Shown: in pieces, positions 7,701-14,710 of the stretch
Layout: every line of letters begins with the position of its first letter
Numbering within the stretch: position 1 is the stretch's first letter
Source of the DNA: CAZKYP01 sp964556885
Lineage (GTDB): Bacteria; Planctomycetota; Phycisphaerae; Sedimentisphaerales; Anaerobacaceae
DNA length: 29,552 nucleotides
Direction: 5' to 3'
Assembly: GCA_964556885.1 (NCBI GenBank)
Contig: CAZKYP010000013.1
Location: 1 to 29,552 of the forward strand
Made by a program: the position numbers and the translations under genes
The notes under the pieces: model-generated
Told to the model about the DNA's origin: nothing
Databases searched by the model: none
The model's input: the letters and a program-made list of their open reading frames with translations, nothing else

Positions 7701-10512
7701 GGTGCCGACGGCTGATCAGGTGCCACTGAGTCCTGAGGATTTCAACTACGTAAACGGAGGCGTGGAATGGAATCAGAAGCAGCTCAAGCAGGCTGATCGC
7801 CCAGCCTCGCAACTCCTTGGCGCCGGCGTATGGGAGGTAAGTGGACCATCTCAGACGCCTGGGCTTGGAGGCCGTTGCTCGTAGTGAACGCATGAGGTCC
7901 GGCAGGAGGAATACGATCACAAGCATCGCCGTCCATGCTACTGTCGCGCCCGGCGCCCAGAACCATCCCATCAGCAAAGCCGCCAGCATCGCCGCGGGGA
8001 CCAGCGTTCGTCGGAGGTTGTCCATGATCATCCACTTGGCAAGCATGCTCAGGGGGTTCCATCGTCGCCTCCTGCCGGGCCCGGGGACACGGGCCAGCAG
8101 CCAGCGAGCAATCTGCCAGTCCCCTCGCGCCCATCGGCGCTTGCGGTTAATATCAGCCAGATAGTGCTCCGGATGGTCTTCCAGCAGCTCCACGTCGCTG
8201 AGGAAACCGCACCTTGCATGGCAACCCTCGATCAAGTCATGGCTGAGAATCCGGTTGTCGGGGAACCTGGCGCTGACTGCGGCATCAAACGCCTTGATGT
8301 CGTAGATGGCCTTGCCGACGAATTGGCCTTGGCCGAACATATCTTGGTAAATGTTGGAGACCTCACGAGTGTAGGGGTCCAGCCCGACATCCCCGGCAAA
8401 CAGGCTGGCAAAACGAGATCGTTGCGATTGAGGCAATGAGACAGCCAGCCTCGGCTGAAGGACGCCGTATCCCCGCACCACGTAATGGTTGGAAGAATCC
8501 ACCTGCGGGCGGTTTAAGGGATGAGCCATGGCCGCGGCCATCTTCCAGGCGGCCTGCGGCGGCAACTGCGTGTCGGCATCCAGCACGATGCCGTACTGAA
8601 CACTGCGCAGTTGAGCAGTGTCCCCCTCGACCAGCGAAAATGGTTCGGTCGCTCCCGTCAAAACCAACCGGTTGAAGTGCTCGATCTTGCCGCGTTTCCG
8701 CTCGTGCCCCATCCATCGCCGCTGGCTTGAGTTCCACATGCGTGGCCGGTGCAAGAGGTAAAATATCGTTTGGCCGGCCCCCGCATATTGGGCGTTCAGC
8801 TCGCGGATTCTCGCCAACGCACGCTCAAGCAACAGCCCGTCCTCGGGCATCTGCTCCTGGAGAGCGTCTGGCATATCCGTCAGGAGAACCATCAGCAGAT
8901 TCGGGTCCATGTTGCCCAGATAACGCAGTTCAAGGTGTTCCAGCAACTTGTCGACCGTGGCCGCAGAGGAGAGCATTGCAGGAACGATGACTGCGGTGCG
9001 ATGGTCATCGGGAATCCCTTTGGAGAAGTCCAGCCGCGGCAGGGCTCGGGGCGGAATCAACAGGCTCACCCAGGTGTTCACTAATGACACTGCCGACCGG
9101 GAGACGACCAGGATGACTGCGATGCTCATGGTTGTCAGCCACCACCAGGGCGGTCCGGGTTCAATAATCAACACCACTGCTAACGACAGCAAGGTAGTTA
9201 CTATAGTGATAGCGAGTAAGTACACCGGCAGCGCCCGGCGGAGCAGGCACCTTTCTACGCGTTGACGCAGGTACGGACGGTAGTGAATCTCCGACTCAGT
9301 CTCGAAACGGCCCTGGCCAATCAGAAAGTAGCCGACCGTTCCCTCGCATGGATCGGTCTCAGGACGCTGCGTTCGTTCTGTCGCGAGTCGAAGGGCGACC
9401 GAAGCGACATCATCCTCTTCTCGACCGCTTCGGCGCGACAACTCCTCGATTTCGTGCCGGCAGAGATCACGTGAGCGGAAATCCATTTGGAGATGCACAC
9501 CACTGGGGTCCTGGCGAAGGATCGCCTCCACAGTGCTGAGAGACTCGACCATGTCCCGCCAGTCGTTCCTGGTCAGTTGCCGTAGGCTGGTGATGCTATG
9601 GCTGATGGAAGCTTGATCCACTGCCTGGTCATGGCTTTCTGCTTGCCGGATCATCTCCAGAGTCTGCCCGCGTTCCGACAACTCCTGTTCGATCCAGTTG
9701 ATCACCAGTCCCATGGCGGGATGCGTTCCTTGCAGGCAGGAAGTCAGCTCCACTATAAACGGGGCAGACATCAAGGGTTCGGATCGCACAAAATCCGCCA
9801 GGATTGTAATCAGAGACTTCGGATCCATCTGAACCGTCTGGACGAAACGCTGGGACCAGTCTGCCGCGGATTCGCGGTGTCGTCGGCGCCATGCGATCCG
9901 GCGCGATACTCGCCGCAGATTCTCCACAAGGGCAAGGCTTATCATGATCGGTACGGCCCAAAGCTCGCCCAGCTTCAGGGGATGGACCGTCTGATAGGAT
10001 CGGATGAAATGGGAGATGTTCTCGGCGTCCACCCGCCCCTCCGTGTGCGAGACCAGTTCAATAGCCATCTCGTAGAGGCGAGGGAATCCCTTTAGAGGCC
10101 CCGAACTCAGGCGAGGAAGTTGCCTGCTATAACCCGGAGGGAAAATCAGGCGGATATAGTCGATCTGCTCTTCGATGAACGTGTAGTTCTCTGCCAGCCA
10201 TTTAGCGGCCGGCATCTGCGGGTTACCCTCCCTTATGGCCTCCGCGATCTCCTCGTACGACTGCCGGATAGCTCTCTCGTTCTCTGCGAGCCGACGCAGG
10301 AGCATCTCCGGACCCGGGGCCGGAGATAATCTGTGTTCGGTCGCCAAAGACCGAGCATGACTCTCAAGTTGAGTTGTACTGAACAGTCCTTCTCGAAGAG
10401 GGGGTTCAACGTCATTCGTCTCCCCGACGTCGATAGGTCTGTCTCCAGCCAAGACGTGCAGCCGTTGCCATAGTATGTGAACACCATGCCGGATGATTCT
10501 TACTATTCCCAC
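1789..10512 (-). CDS. ndvB: Cyclic beta-1,2-glucan synthase (NdvB/ChvB type), 2907 residues
   Basis: This giant inner-membrane enzyme builds cyclic beta-1,2-glucan from UDP-glucose. The N-terminal helical region (about 45-420) contains the family stretch IEEQIDYIRLIFPPGYSRQL. Membrane helices follow at about 425-485. The GT84 core (about 500-830) shows D645-A-D647, the E778-D779 pair and R790xxRW794, then more helices at 835-875, 905-925 and 955-1010. A glucoamylase-like/GH189 cyclising region starts near 1030 and includes NWYDTHTLEPMPPRYISTAD (1119-1138). Two carbohydrate-binding/GH94 parts end in GCGDWNDGMNRVG (about 2578), which holds the GH94 catalytic Asp. The length matches known synthases (about 2800-2900). 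I chose the GTG at 10512, after AGAAAGGA, because family homology begins near residue 45, before the next Met (70); the three-base spacing is short. No NdvA-type exporter is in the window. The GC content is much higher than in the genes right of 12.8 kb. Confidence 0.93.
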   Translation of the reverse strand: MGIVRIIRHGVHILWQRLHVLAGDRPIDVGETNDVEPPLREGLFSTTQLESHARSLATEHRLSPAPGPEMLLRRLAENERAIRQSYEEIAEAIREGNPQMPAAKWLAENYTFIEEQIDYIRLIFPPGYSRQLPRLSSGPLKGFPRLYEMAIELVSHTEGRVDAENISHFIRSYQTVHPLKLGELWAVPIMISLALVENLRRVSRRIAWRRRHRESAADWSQRFVQTVQMDPKSLITILADFVRSEPLMSAPFIVELTSCLQGTHPAMGLVINWIEQELSERGQTLEMIRQAESHDQAVDQASISHSITSLRQLTRNDWRDMVESLSTVEAILRQDPSGVHLQMDFRSRDLCRHEIEELSRRSGREEDDVASVALRLATERTQRPETDPCEGTVGYFLIGQGRFETESEIHYRPYLRQRVERCLLRRALPVYLLAITIVTTLLSLAVVLIIEPGPPWWWLTTMSIAVILVVSRSAVSLVNTWVSLLIPPRALPRLDFSKGIPDDHRTAVIVPAMLSSAATVDKLLEHLELRYLGNMDPNLLMVLLTDMPDALQEQMPEDGLLLERALARIRELNAQYAGAGQTIFYLLHRPRMWNSSQRRWMGHERKRGKIEHFNRLVLTGATEPFSLVEGDTAQLRSVQYGIVLDADTQLPPQAAWKMAAAMAHPLNRPQVDSSNHYVVRGYGVLQPRLAVSLPQSQRSRFASLFAGDVGLDPYTREVSNIYQDMFGQGQFVGKAIYDIKAFDAAVSARFPDNRILSHDLIEGCHARCGFLSDVELLEDHPEHYLADINRKRRWARGDWQIARWLLARVPGPGRRRRWNPLSMLAKWMIMDNLRRTLVPAAMLAALLMGWFWAPGATVAWTAMLVIVFLLPDLMRSLRATASKPRRLRWSTYLPYAGAKELRGWAISLLELLLIPFHASVYVVEILRTQWHLISRRHLLEWQTASDVGSQARTTLASTFMAMWPAPVAAAIIAFLLAARTLAGSMQAVPEVTIATGPLLIAWFLSPAIMWFLGRPSCRRRTDIDDRQRLFLRKTARRTWEYFARFVGPEHHWLPPDNFQQDPPIGEAARTSPTNMGMALLSNLAACDFGYVSVGALIDRTSRAFKTMEELHRHRGHFLNWYDTHTLEPMPPRYISTADSGNLSGALVTLQAGLAEVADLPILPPEWRQGLEDAVGILLEELERPENADKATSVRVRTTMIQQMEFLLSAGTTLSGAYKALSSLASVAMQMEPVVKPEGEIAYWLGVVRRQSDDLRTDLEWLAPWLTCSPAGGQGLPFRDAMPSLHDLASMMCSAPATLAPGDDILKLVSKRAAQRIATLGDLAERCGELSEMDMDFLYDPERKLLSIGYNIDMHQRDPGYYDLLASEARLCSFLGIARGRLPLEHWFHLGRQLAPGGRAAVLISWSGSMFEYLMPLLLMPNYDATLLDQSCREAVGRQVRYGLRRGTPWGISESCYNQLDSQKAYQYQAFGIPGLGIKHGLRDDLVVAPYATLLALMVDPNAACANLQAMASRGFIGRYGFFEASDYTRSRIPSGQEFALVRSHMAHHTGMGLIALAQTLLGRPMHRRFLNDPRVRASLLLLQERVPLAEVRTRLDMTRAEPPFRRQAEAVDTSLRSLVTADSPVPEIHLLSNGRYHVMVTAAGSGASRWQDLALTRWQEDATRDHWGIFLYVRDLDSGEFWSVTPQPTRCKFDQYEAVFSQGVAEFIATRKHVHLHTRVAVSSEDDVELRRLVISNRSNGKRNIEITSYAEVALLNGMNASEQPAFNGLFLDVEPVPGKAAVVCTRRTRSPQETWPLFFHGLTVHHLPVAEAVAFETDRSRFLGRGRTTANPAAMAGEFPDTCGSTLDPVMAIRRKFRIEPGQSITVDAVWGVAPDRAAALALLDRYYDPHLAARVFELARMHSQILLHELQATEANAQLFARMASFLVYANPWLRARAGLIARNRKGQSALWAYGISGDLPIVLLRVSDPEGLDLVRRMIQAHAYWRHKGLQVDLVILSEAYAGYRHNLLDGIIGLINAGPEAKALDQRAGIFVRNVAQVPEEDSLLLQAVSRIVLSDRAGALADQLDRQVLPEPEVSPLKPTRRPEEPSHDAAIAPRRDLMFFNGLGGFTPDGREYVIVLKPGSVTPAPWVNVLANAQFGSVISESGAAYTWYQNAHEFRLTPWYNDAVSDVSGECFYLRDEDSGIFWSPMPGPARGRTGYVSRHGLGYTAFEHNEEGIFAETFVYVATEAPLKFIAVTVRNLTSRNRRLSLTGYVEWVLGESRQRNAMHVVTRLDPQTGAIFASNAYGQDFSGAVAFLHCSHPQRTITSRRTEFLGRNGSPESPAAMSRANLSNRIGGGDPCAAIQAYMDIPPGEQAQVVFVLGAADSEQQAISLLEQWGGIDGTRLAMEEVWEFWKRNLGGIHVETPDASVNLLVNQWLLYQTLACRLWGRSGFYQSGGAYGFRDQLQDSLALLYECPWLTRQHLILSSSRQFQNGDVQHWWHPPSGRGVRTRISDDYLWLPYAVCRYVAVTGDTGILDEQTAFLEAAPLEPGEESRYGLPRVSDHRATLWDHCVRALDRGMRYGTHGLPLMGCGDWNDGMNRVGHHGSGESVWLGFFLYDVLDSFAKLAQRRGDHAYAEKCRSEAILLKEKIDASAWDGHWYLRAFFDNGQPLGSAQNDQCQIDLLPQAWAVLSGAGDPQRAEQALKAALGRLVDSEVGIIRLFDPPFDGTVMDPGYIRGYLPGVRENGGQYTHAAIWAAMAAARLRNSQESWRLFSLLNPIRHADSAERALKYKVEPYVVAADIYSAKGFEGQGGWTWYTGSAGWMYRFLVEDLLGLRLEVDTLSFSPLLPPEWNEYTLHYRYRNTIYHIRVVKTNDRATQVHRVVLDGVEQHDKSIHMADDGRKHQAVVEIGDSLTAKT

Positions 10513-11012
10513 AAATCCTTTCTATGTACTGAGACACTGAACCTATGTACCCCCCGCGGATAGGTGCCGAGCGGACATAAAAGCCAGTTGTCCGACAATG
10601 AGACTCAGGCAATACTCTATAATAATGGTCAATATGTTAATGATAATAAAAGTATTAGGTATAGGGAAGAGCTTTTAATATTATTAGCTCATTGTGCTGA
10701 CTATTGGATAGCCCATGTGTTTGAGGAAGGGAGACCTATATACTATGTAGCCGGAGCCTCGCAAGTTGGCTACAATCCGTGATTGTTTGATTACAAATCA
10801 TAATAACCTTTAAGACATCTGCAAAATAAGTGATTTTAAGTATGAGCCAAAGCGGACACGAGATGAATTTTACAGCAAGCACTGATTTCCACAACGTGAG
10901 TATGAGTTTTGATGTATTTTAAGGCAAAAAGGCCTTTTGACAGGCAGGGCATCTCTGATGCACCTGTCGATGCTCTTTAAAAAGTTAATCGTTCAGCATC
11001 AATAGGAACAAC
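10513..11012. other. 500-base stretch without a convincing gene
   Basis: This AT-richer segment separates the glucan synthase start from the decayed transposase. It should contain the ndvB promoter (minus strand), but I could not pick a clear -35/-10 pair. A 72-codon plus-strand frame (10564-10782, GTG start) has no ribosome site and no recognisable motif. There is a 12-base palindrome, AAAAGGCCTTTT, near 10927-10938. The outer end of the insertion sequence probably lies here, but I found no matching terminal repeat on the other side. Confidence 0.5.
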
Positions 11013-12477
11013 TCAGCCGGTCATACGTTGCTGCGGTGGCCGGGCAAATGTCCGGTAGCACCGCATCTTTTCGGGCTGCTTGAGCAGTATGGCGGCGGCA
11101 ACGCCTGTGAGACTGGCGGTCAGATGCGCTATCGTCATTTGATTACGCACCGTCTTGAGCGAGTAATGCGTGGTCTGTTCGACTTCACGATCGCCCAGCC
11201 GGGCAAAATACTGTTCTACGAATTCTCTATCCTTAAACATGTCCTTGAATTCTTTTGAATCTCTCGGCACACGAGCGCGTGCATCATCTGTGACATCGAG
11301 ATATTTGGTGCAGCCGTAGCAGTTGCCGGTGGAAAAGGAAGGATGGTGTGCCGGGCAGGTATGGTCATATTCTGCGGCAACTTTTTTACTGGTCCTTAAG
11401 GGACAACGGAACTTGATGCGTTCACGATTGTCCTCGTGCCATCTGCCTGCAGATTTCATTTCAAGACCTGAATCGCAGAGCGGACAGCCGTGTGGTCCGA
11501 ACATCTTGTCGTCTTTCTGATTTCTCGGATTGATGGGAATATAAGGATTTCCCTTCATCTGCCTGACAATGCAGGTGTACAAGTCTCTGACATCGTATGC
11601 CTTGTCGCCGAGGAAGATAAAGCCTTTCTTGAGCTTATATCTGCGTTTGAGTTTCCTGAGCAGGATAAAGGCGACTTCCTGATCGGTGATGTTGTTTGGC
11701 AGGGTTACTTCCACAAGTGCTATACCTTTTTTTGAGATGATGACGTGTGTTCGGTAGCCCCAGAAGAACAGCATGTTTTCCTTCTTGCCGTTGATCACCC
11801 GGCAGGAGTAGTAGCTTAAGGTTGCAGCGGGATTACAGCGAGGTGTCTTCTCCTTGTTGGCGGTATTTCGGTTGGGGTTCTTGAGGTTGTTTTCTTTGGT
11901 GGCGGCCATGACAGGTTTTGAGTCGATGATGAATTCATCGAGCGTAACACATCCCTGCTCGATGAGTCGTTGATTGAGACTGTGGTGGATGTCCTTTAGC
12001 ATGGAGTGGCCTGAAAGCGGTAGAATAGATAATGGTTTATTGAGGCGTTTTACCGTCTCGAAAACCATCTTGCACTAAACGCAGGATTACGATTTCAGAG
12101 GTTTTGGCCTGTTTTAATCACCGCGTGGGAAATCTATCGATGATTTTGGGGGATTCCGTCTTTAAATCGGGGTAGAATTTAGTTTTTTGGAACTCAAATT
12201 GAATATGTGGGCAAACCGGCAGCGATAGCCCGAACTTTACAGTAAAGAGATTGATACGATAAACTGTGATCCTTCCGACCGTTTTTTTTCTTCTCGGCTG
12301 CATACAGATGACTGCCGGGCCGGGATCCTTTTCGATATTCCTTAAAATAAGTGCATATTTTATCAGCAAGGTAATGATTGTTGTAACACACCTGCTGATA
12401 CAACCTTTGCCGCTTCTAACGTAGATCAGATTTTTACCGTGTCCGGCGGGCGTGTCTTCTTTCTTTAAGGCCGGCAT
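11013..12477 (-). pseudogene. Frameshifted IS1182/ISNCY-type DDE transposase
   Basis: The intact part (11013-12068, 351 residues) has typical transposase motifs: LNKPLSILPLSGHSM, CVTLDEFIIDSKPVMAATKE with a catalytic Asp, ENMLFFWGYRTHVI, then FIFLGDKAYDVRDLY with a second Asp. A Cys/His-rich stretch (GPHGCPLCDSGLEMK, YDHTCPAHH) follows, then GDREVEQTTHYSLKTVRNQM with the late Glu region. The N-terminal third is broken. A TAG lies four codons before ATG 12068, and the adjoining family-like text FPRGD / LKQAKTSEIVILRLVQDGF jumps between two frames and crosses stops. Farther upstream, open frames to 12477 (starting MPALKKEDTPAGHGKNLIYV) look like more of the same or unrelated decay. The element is therefore inactive by itself. 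No terminal inverted repeats or target duplication could be found by eye. Confidence 0.75.
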
Positions 12478-12569
12478 TTCAGCCGCCCGAAGCCATTACT
12501 GCAATACTCATCAACAAATCTCTCTTGTTTTCCTGTTAGCTTAGTTTGCTTATTTTTTTCAATTTAATT

Positions 12570-12794
12570 TTACTCTTTTATATGCGTTTTGATTAGTTCT
12601 TTGATTATGGTTTTGACCTGTTCCGGCAGTTCCGGCCAAGCCTTGACAAGCTGCCTCGAATCAGGGTATATTTGCAATAAATTGACCAAGCCGGTGGACA
12701 AGACAGGATTTACGTTTTCTGTAAGTGTTTTATTATCAATGCTATGTCGATTTGCCTTAAGGGGTTCGCCTCCCCTTGGGGGTGTTTTTTTTAA
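12570..12794 (-). pseudogene. C-terminal remnant of an unidentified protein
   Basis: A 74-codon minus-strand frame, closed upstream by TAG (12795-12797) and ending at TAA 12570-12572, has no start codon at a sensible place. It has strongly protein-like content: TPPRGGEPLKANRHSIDNKT, then VLSTGLVNLLQIYPDSRQLV, then KAWPELPEQVKTIIKELIKT. The tail 'WPxLPExxK.xI..LI' is the sort of short C-terminal helix I associate with integrase or other mobile-element proteins of environmental bacteria. That link is from memory and unproven. Position next to the broken transposase fits a junction of mobile DNA. A run of eight A (minus strand) at its broken end may mark where the frame was lost. Confidence 0.4.
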
Positions 12795-12854
12795 CTATTT
12801 TCTATACCTATGGCACAGGTTGCCTATTGTCTAATTCTATTTTTCCTTCGACCA

Positions 12855-13325
12855 ATGATTGATAACAAAGATGACCAGCGATTTATGAAAATGGCGATTG
12901 AGCAGGCTCGGATTGCCGAGGAGAACGGTGATGTGCCGATTGGTGCGATTATTGTTTATGAAAACCAGGTAATCGGCAGGGCGTATAACCAGCGGGAGCA
13001 GTTGAAAGACCCGACTGCCCATGCGGAGATAATCGCTCTGACTCAGGCCGCGGCGTTTCTCGAAAGCTGGCGGTTGCACGGCTGCACTATATATGTGACA
13101 CTGGAGCCGTGCCCGATGTGTGCCGGGGCGCTTGTACTGGCCCGGCTCGACCGACTCGTATACGGATGCAACGACCCGAAGACAGGAGCGGTCAGAAGTC
13201 TGTATAATATTGTTCAGGATGAAAGACTCAATCACCGCCTCGAAGTGACCTCCGGTGTCCTGGCGGACGAATGCAGCCAATTATTGCAGGATTTCTTCAA
13301 ACGCCGCCGAATCGTGAACAATTAG
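12855..13325 (+). CDS. tadA: tRNA-specific adenosine deaminase TadA
   Basis: This 156-residue cytidine/deoxycytidylate deaminase-fold enzyme converts adenosine to inosine at the wobble position (A34) of tRNA-Arg(ACG). The zinc site is complete. H56-A-E58 (TAHAEI) supplies one ligand and the catalytic Glu, and P85-C86-P-M-C89 supplies the two Cys ligands. GDVPIGAIIV (25-34) and DPKTGAVRSL are further TadA hallmarks. The usual length is 150-170, so the protein is complete. I chose the ATG at 12855, followed by MIDNKDDQRFMKMAIEQA. The frame is open upstream to 12810, but those residues are not family-like. No clear ribosome site precedes 12855. The gene converges with the Tat-signal gene, leaving only 11 bases between stops. 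Confidence 0.93.
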   Translation: MIDNKDDQRFMKMAIEQARIAEENGDVPIGAIIVYENQVIGRAYNQREQLKDPTAHAEIIALTQAAAFLESWRLHGCTIYVTLEPCPMCAGALVLARLDRLVYGCNDPKTGAVRSLYNIVQDERLNHRLEVTSGVLADECSQLLQDFFKRRRIVNN

Positions 13326-13336
13326 TCGTAATCACG

Positions 13337-13930
13337 TCACGATGGTTTTTCGTCTCGTATGCGGACTTCGAAAACACAGCGTTTGGAGCCTCTCAGTACC
13401 GATTCCTTAAGTTCAACATCGATGGTTTTGTCCAGGATAGTTTCGTACGTATATTTCTGCCAACCGATGGAGCATTGGCAAAAATACGCCGGTGTGATTT
13501 TACTGTTGACCAGGCCGCAGACGCAGTCCCGCTCGGGCGTTGTAATTTTTATTATCCCGTTTGCTTGATCGTACTCGAATTTCTCACCCTGCGAGCGTTC
13601 CATGTGTTCGAAAAAGCCTTTGGGATTTCCCTTGTATTTTTCGGCCCAGGCTAATGTCTTGGCGCAATTTCTACCGAGTTGCTCGATGATTTCGAGCCGC
13701 TGCTTTTCATTAAGATGCGGCTCAAGCAGTTCCCAGAGTTTGGCTAATTGTTTTGATGTGTGATCCAGCCACCATTGTTTTCTAAAAAGCTCTCTTTGCG
13801 CCTTTTGAAGTTCTTCGTTTTCGGTATTGTTTTCCTGTGCAGCAATGCATGAATCATCGAGCATTACAGCGGCGGCGCACGAACACATTCCCATACCGCA
13901 GAAGCGGCCTAATAATTCACGTCTTTTCAT
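13337..13930 (-). CDS. Tat-signal Cys-rich conserved protein (DUF6144-like)
   Basis: This is a 197-residue protein. It begins MKRRELLGRFCGMGMCSCAA, a twin-arginine-like signal (RRELLGR) followed by a short hydrophobic, Cys-containing stretch, so export is likely. The mature part is helical up to residue 100. It then has paired cysteines at C136/C138 and C151/C153 (FCQCSIGW), with C89 and C185 alone. This 'CxC ... CxCSxGW ... C-F' layout recalls DUF6144 and the L-2-amino-thiazoline-4-carboxylate hydrolase/V4R-type fold; the likeness is modest. Start: ATG 13930 with AGGAG six bases upstream; a TTG two codons earlier is less likely. It is the third gene of a tight cluster behind the hemerythrin and SGNH genes (12-base gap). 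A metal- or redox-linked role is possible but not shown. Confidence 0.65.
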   Translation of the reverse strand: MKRRELLGRFCGMGMCSCAAAVMLDDSCIAAQENNTENEELQKAQRELFRKQWWLDHTSKQLAKLWELLEPHLNEKQRLEIIEQLGRNCAKTLAWAEKYKGNPKGFFEHMERSQGEKFEYDQANGIIKITTPERDCVCGLVNSKITPAYFCQCSIGWQKYTYETILDKTIDVELKESVLRGSKRCVFEVRIRDEKPS

Positions 13931-13942
13931 AATCAACTCCTG

Positions 13943-14710
13943 TTATTTTTCCTCGCCCATTAATTCGGCGACTTTAGGTTCTATAGCTTCGGCCCAGATT
14001 TTATAGCCGGTCTTGTTCGGATGCAGGAAGTCCGGCATGATTTCCTTCGTCAGTGTGCCGTCATCCGTCAGGAACTTTTGATTGATATCCATGTAATAAA
14101 TCGTTTTGCCGTCGGCGATTCTCGATGCAAGCAGGCTCGCTTTAGCGTTCTTTTCACGCTGGGCGCCTGGTTCCGGATTGCGCGGGAAAATCGCCAGCAA
14201 AAGAATCTTCATCTTTGGAAACTGTGTACGCAGCCGCTTACAGATAGTGATGATTCCGTCTGTGATTTCCTCGGCGGTATAGTCCTCACCGTTGGAATTG
14301 TTCGTGCCTATCATGACGATAGCAAGTTTAGGAGATATATTTTCGAAATTGGAATGATCCAGCCGCCACAATACGTGTTCTGTGCGGTCCCCGCCGAAGC
14401 CCATATTGACCGCGTTACGCGGTGCATAATAGGTATCCCAGATTTCTTTTCCTGTGTTTTCCCAACCGTGGGTAATGGAATCGCCTATCCACAACAAATC
14501 GACGTTTCCTTCTTTCAGCCGCTTGTTAACCGCCTCATGACGCGGCCCCCACCACGAAACGGCCCAATTGGCTGTTTGCTGGACAGGTGTTACGGCCGAG
14601 TGGGTTTTGCCTTCGACCGATTTGAAAGCGAGCTCCTGCTGGCTTGCACACCCGAATAGAATAATACTGGTCAGTAATAAAACGGCAATGGCTGTTAGTC
14701 TTCGTTTCAT
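13943..14710 (-). CDS. SGNH/GDSL-family hydrolase, lipoprotein
   Basis: This 255-residue esterase-type hydrolase resembles the platelet-activating-factor acetylhydrolase-like (SGNH) group. The signal peptide ends in a lipobox (ILFGC, Cys21), so the protein is probably anchored to a membrane outside the cytoplasm. Catalytic blocks are all visible: block I WIGDSITHGW with Ser78, block II NMGFGGDRTEHVLWRL with Gly106/107, block III MIGTNN with Asn137/138, and block V DFLHPN with Asp227 and His230. The likely reaction is hydrolysis of acetyl or other esters, plausibly on polysaccharide; the substrate cannot be read. The ATG at 14710 has AGGAG upstream inside the end of the hemerythrin gene, and the two genes abut with no spacer. 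They are thus likely co-translated. Confidence 0.88.
   Translation of the reverse strand: MKRRLTAIAVLLLTSIILFGCASQQELAFKSVEGKTHSAVTPVQQTANWAVSWWGPRHEAVNKRLKEGNVDLLWIGDSITHGWENTGKEIWDTYYAPRNAVNMGFGGDRTEHVLWRLDHSNFENISPKLAIVMIGTNNSNGEDYTAEEITDGIITICKRLRTQFPKMKILLLAIFPRNPEPGAQREKNAKASLLASRIADGKTIYYMDINQKFLTDDGTLTKEIMPDFLHPNKTGYKIWAEAIEPKVAELMGEEK

Noticed and set aside
10564..10782. 72-codon plus-strand frame in the region before ndvB
   Set aside because: GTG start without ribosome site and no recognisable motif; AT-rich region prone to chance frames.
10860..12600. Terminal inverted repeats of the insertion sequence
   Set aside because: I compared the flanks on both sides by eye and found no convincing matching ends or target duplication.
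12750..12792. Intrinsic terminator AAGGGG...CCCCTT followed by eight T, plus strand
   Set aside because: No plus-strand gene lies upstream to terminate, six extra bases separate stem and T run, and the stem is part of a protein-like minus-strand frame.
12589..12834. 81-codon plus-strand frame before tadA
   Set aside because: The opposite strand of the same bases reads as a much more protein-like tail (WPELPEQVK), and this frame lacks a ribosome site.
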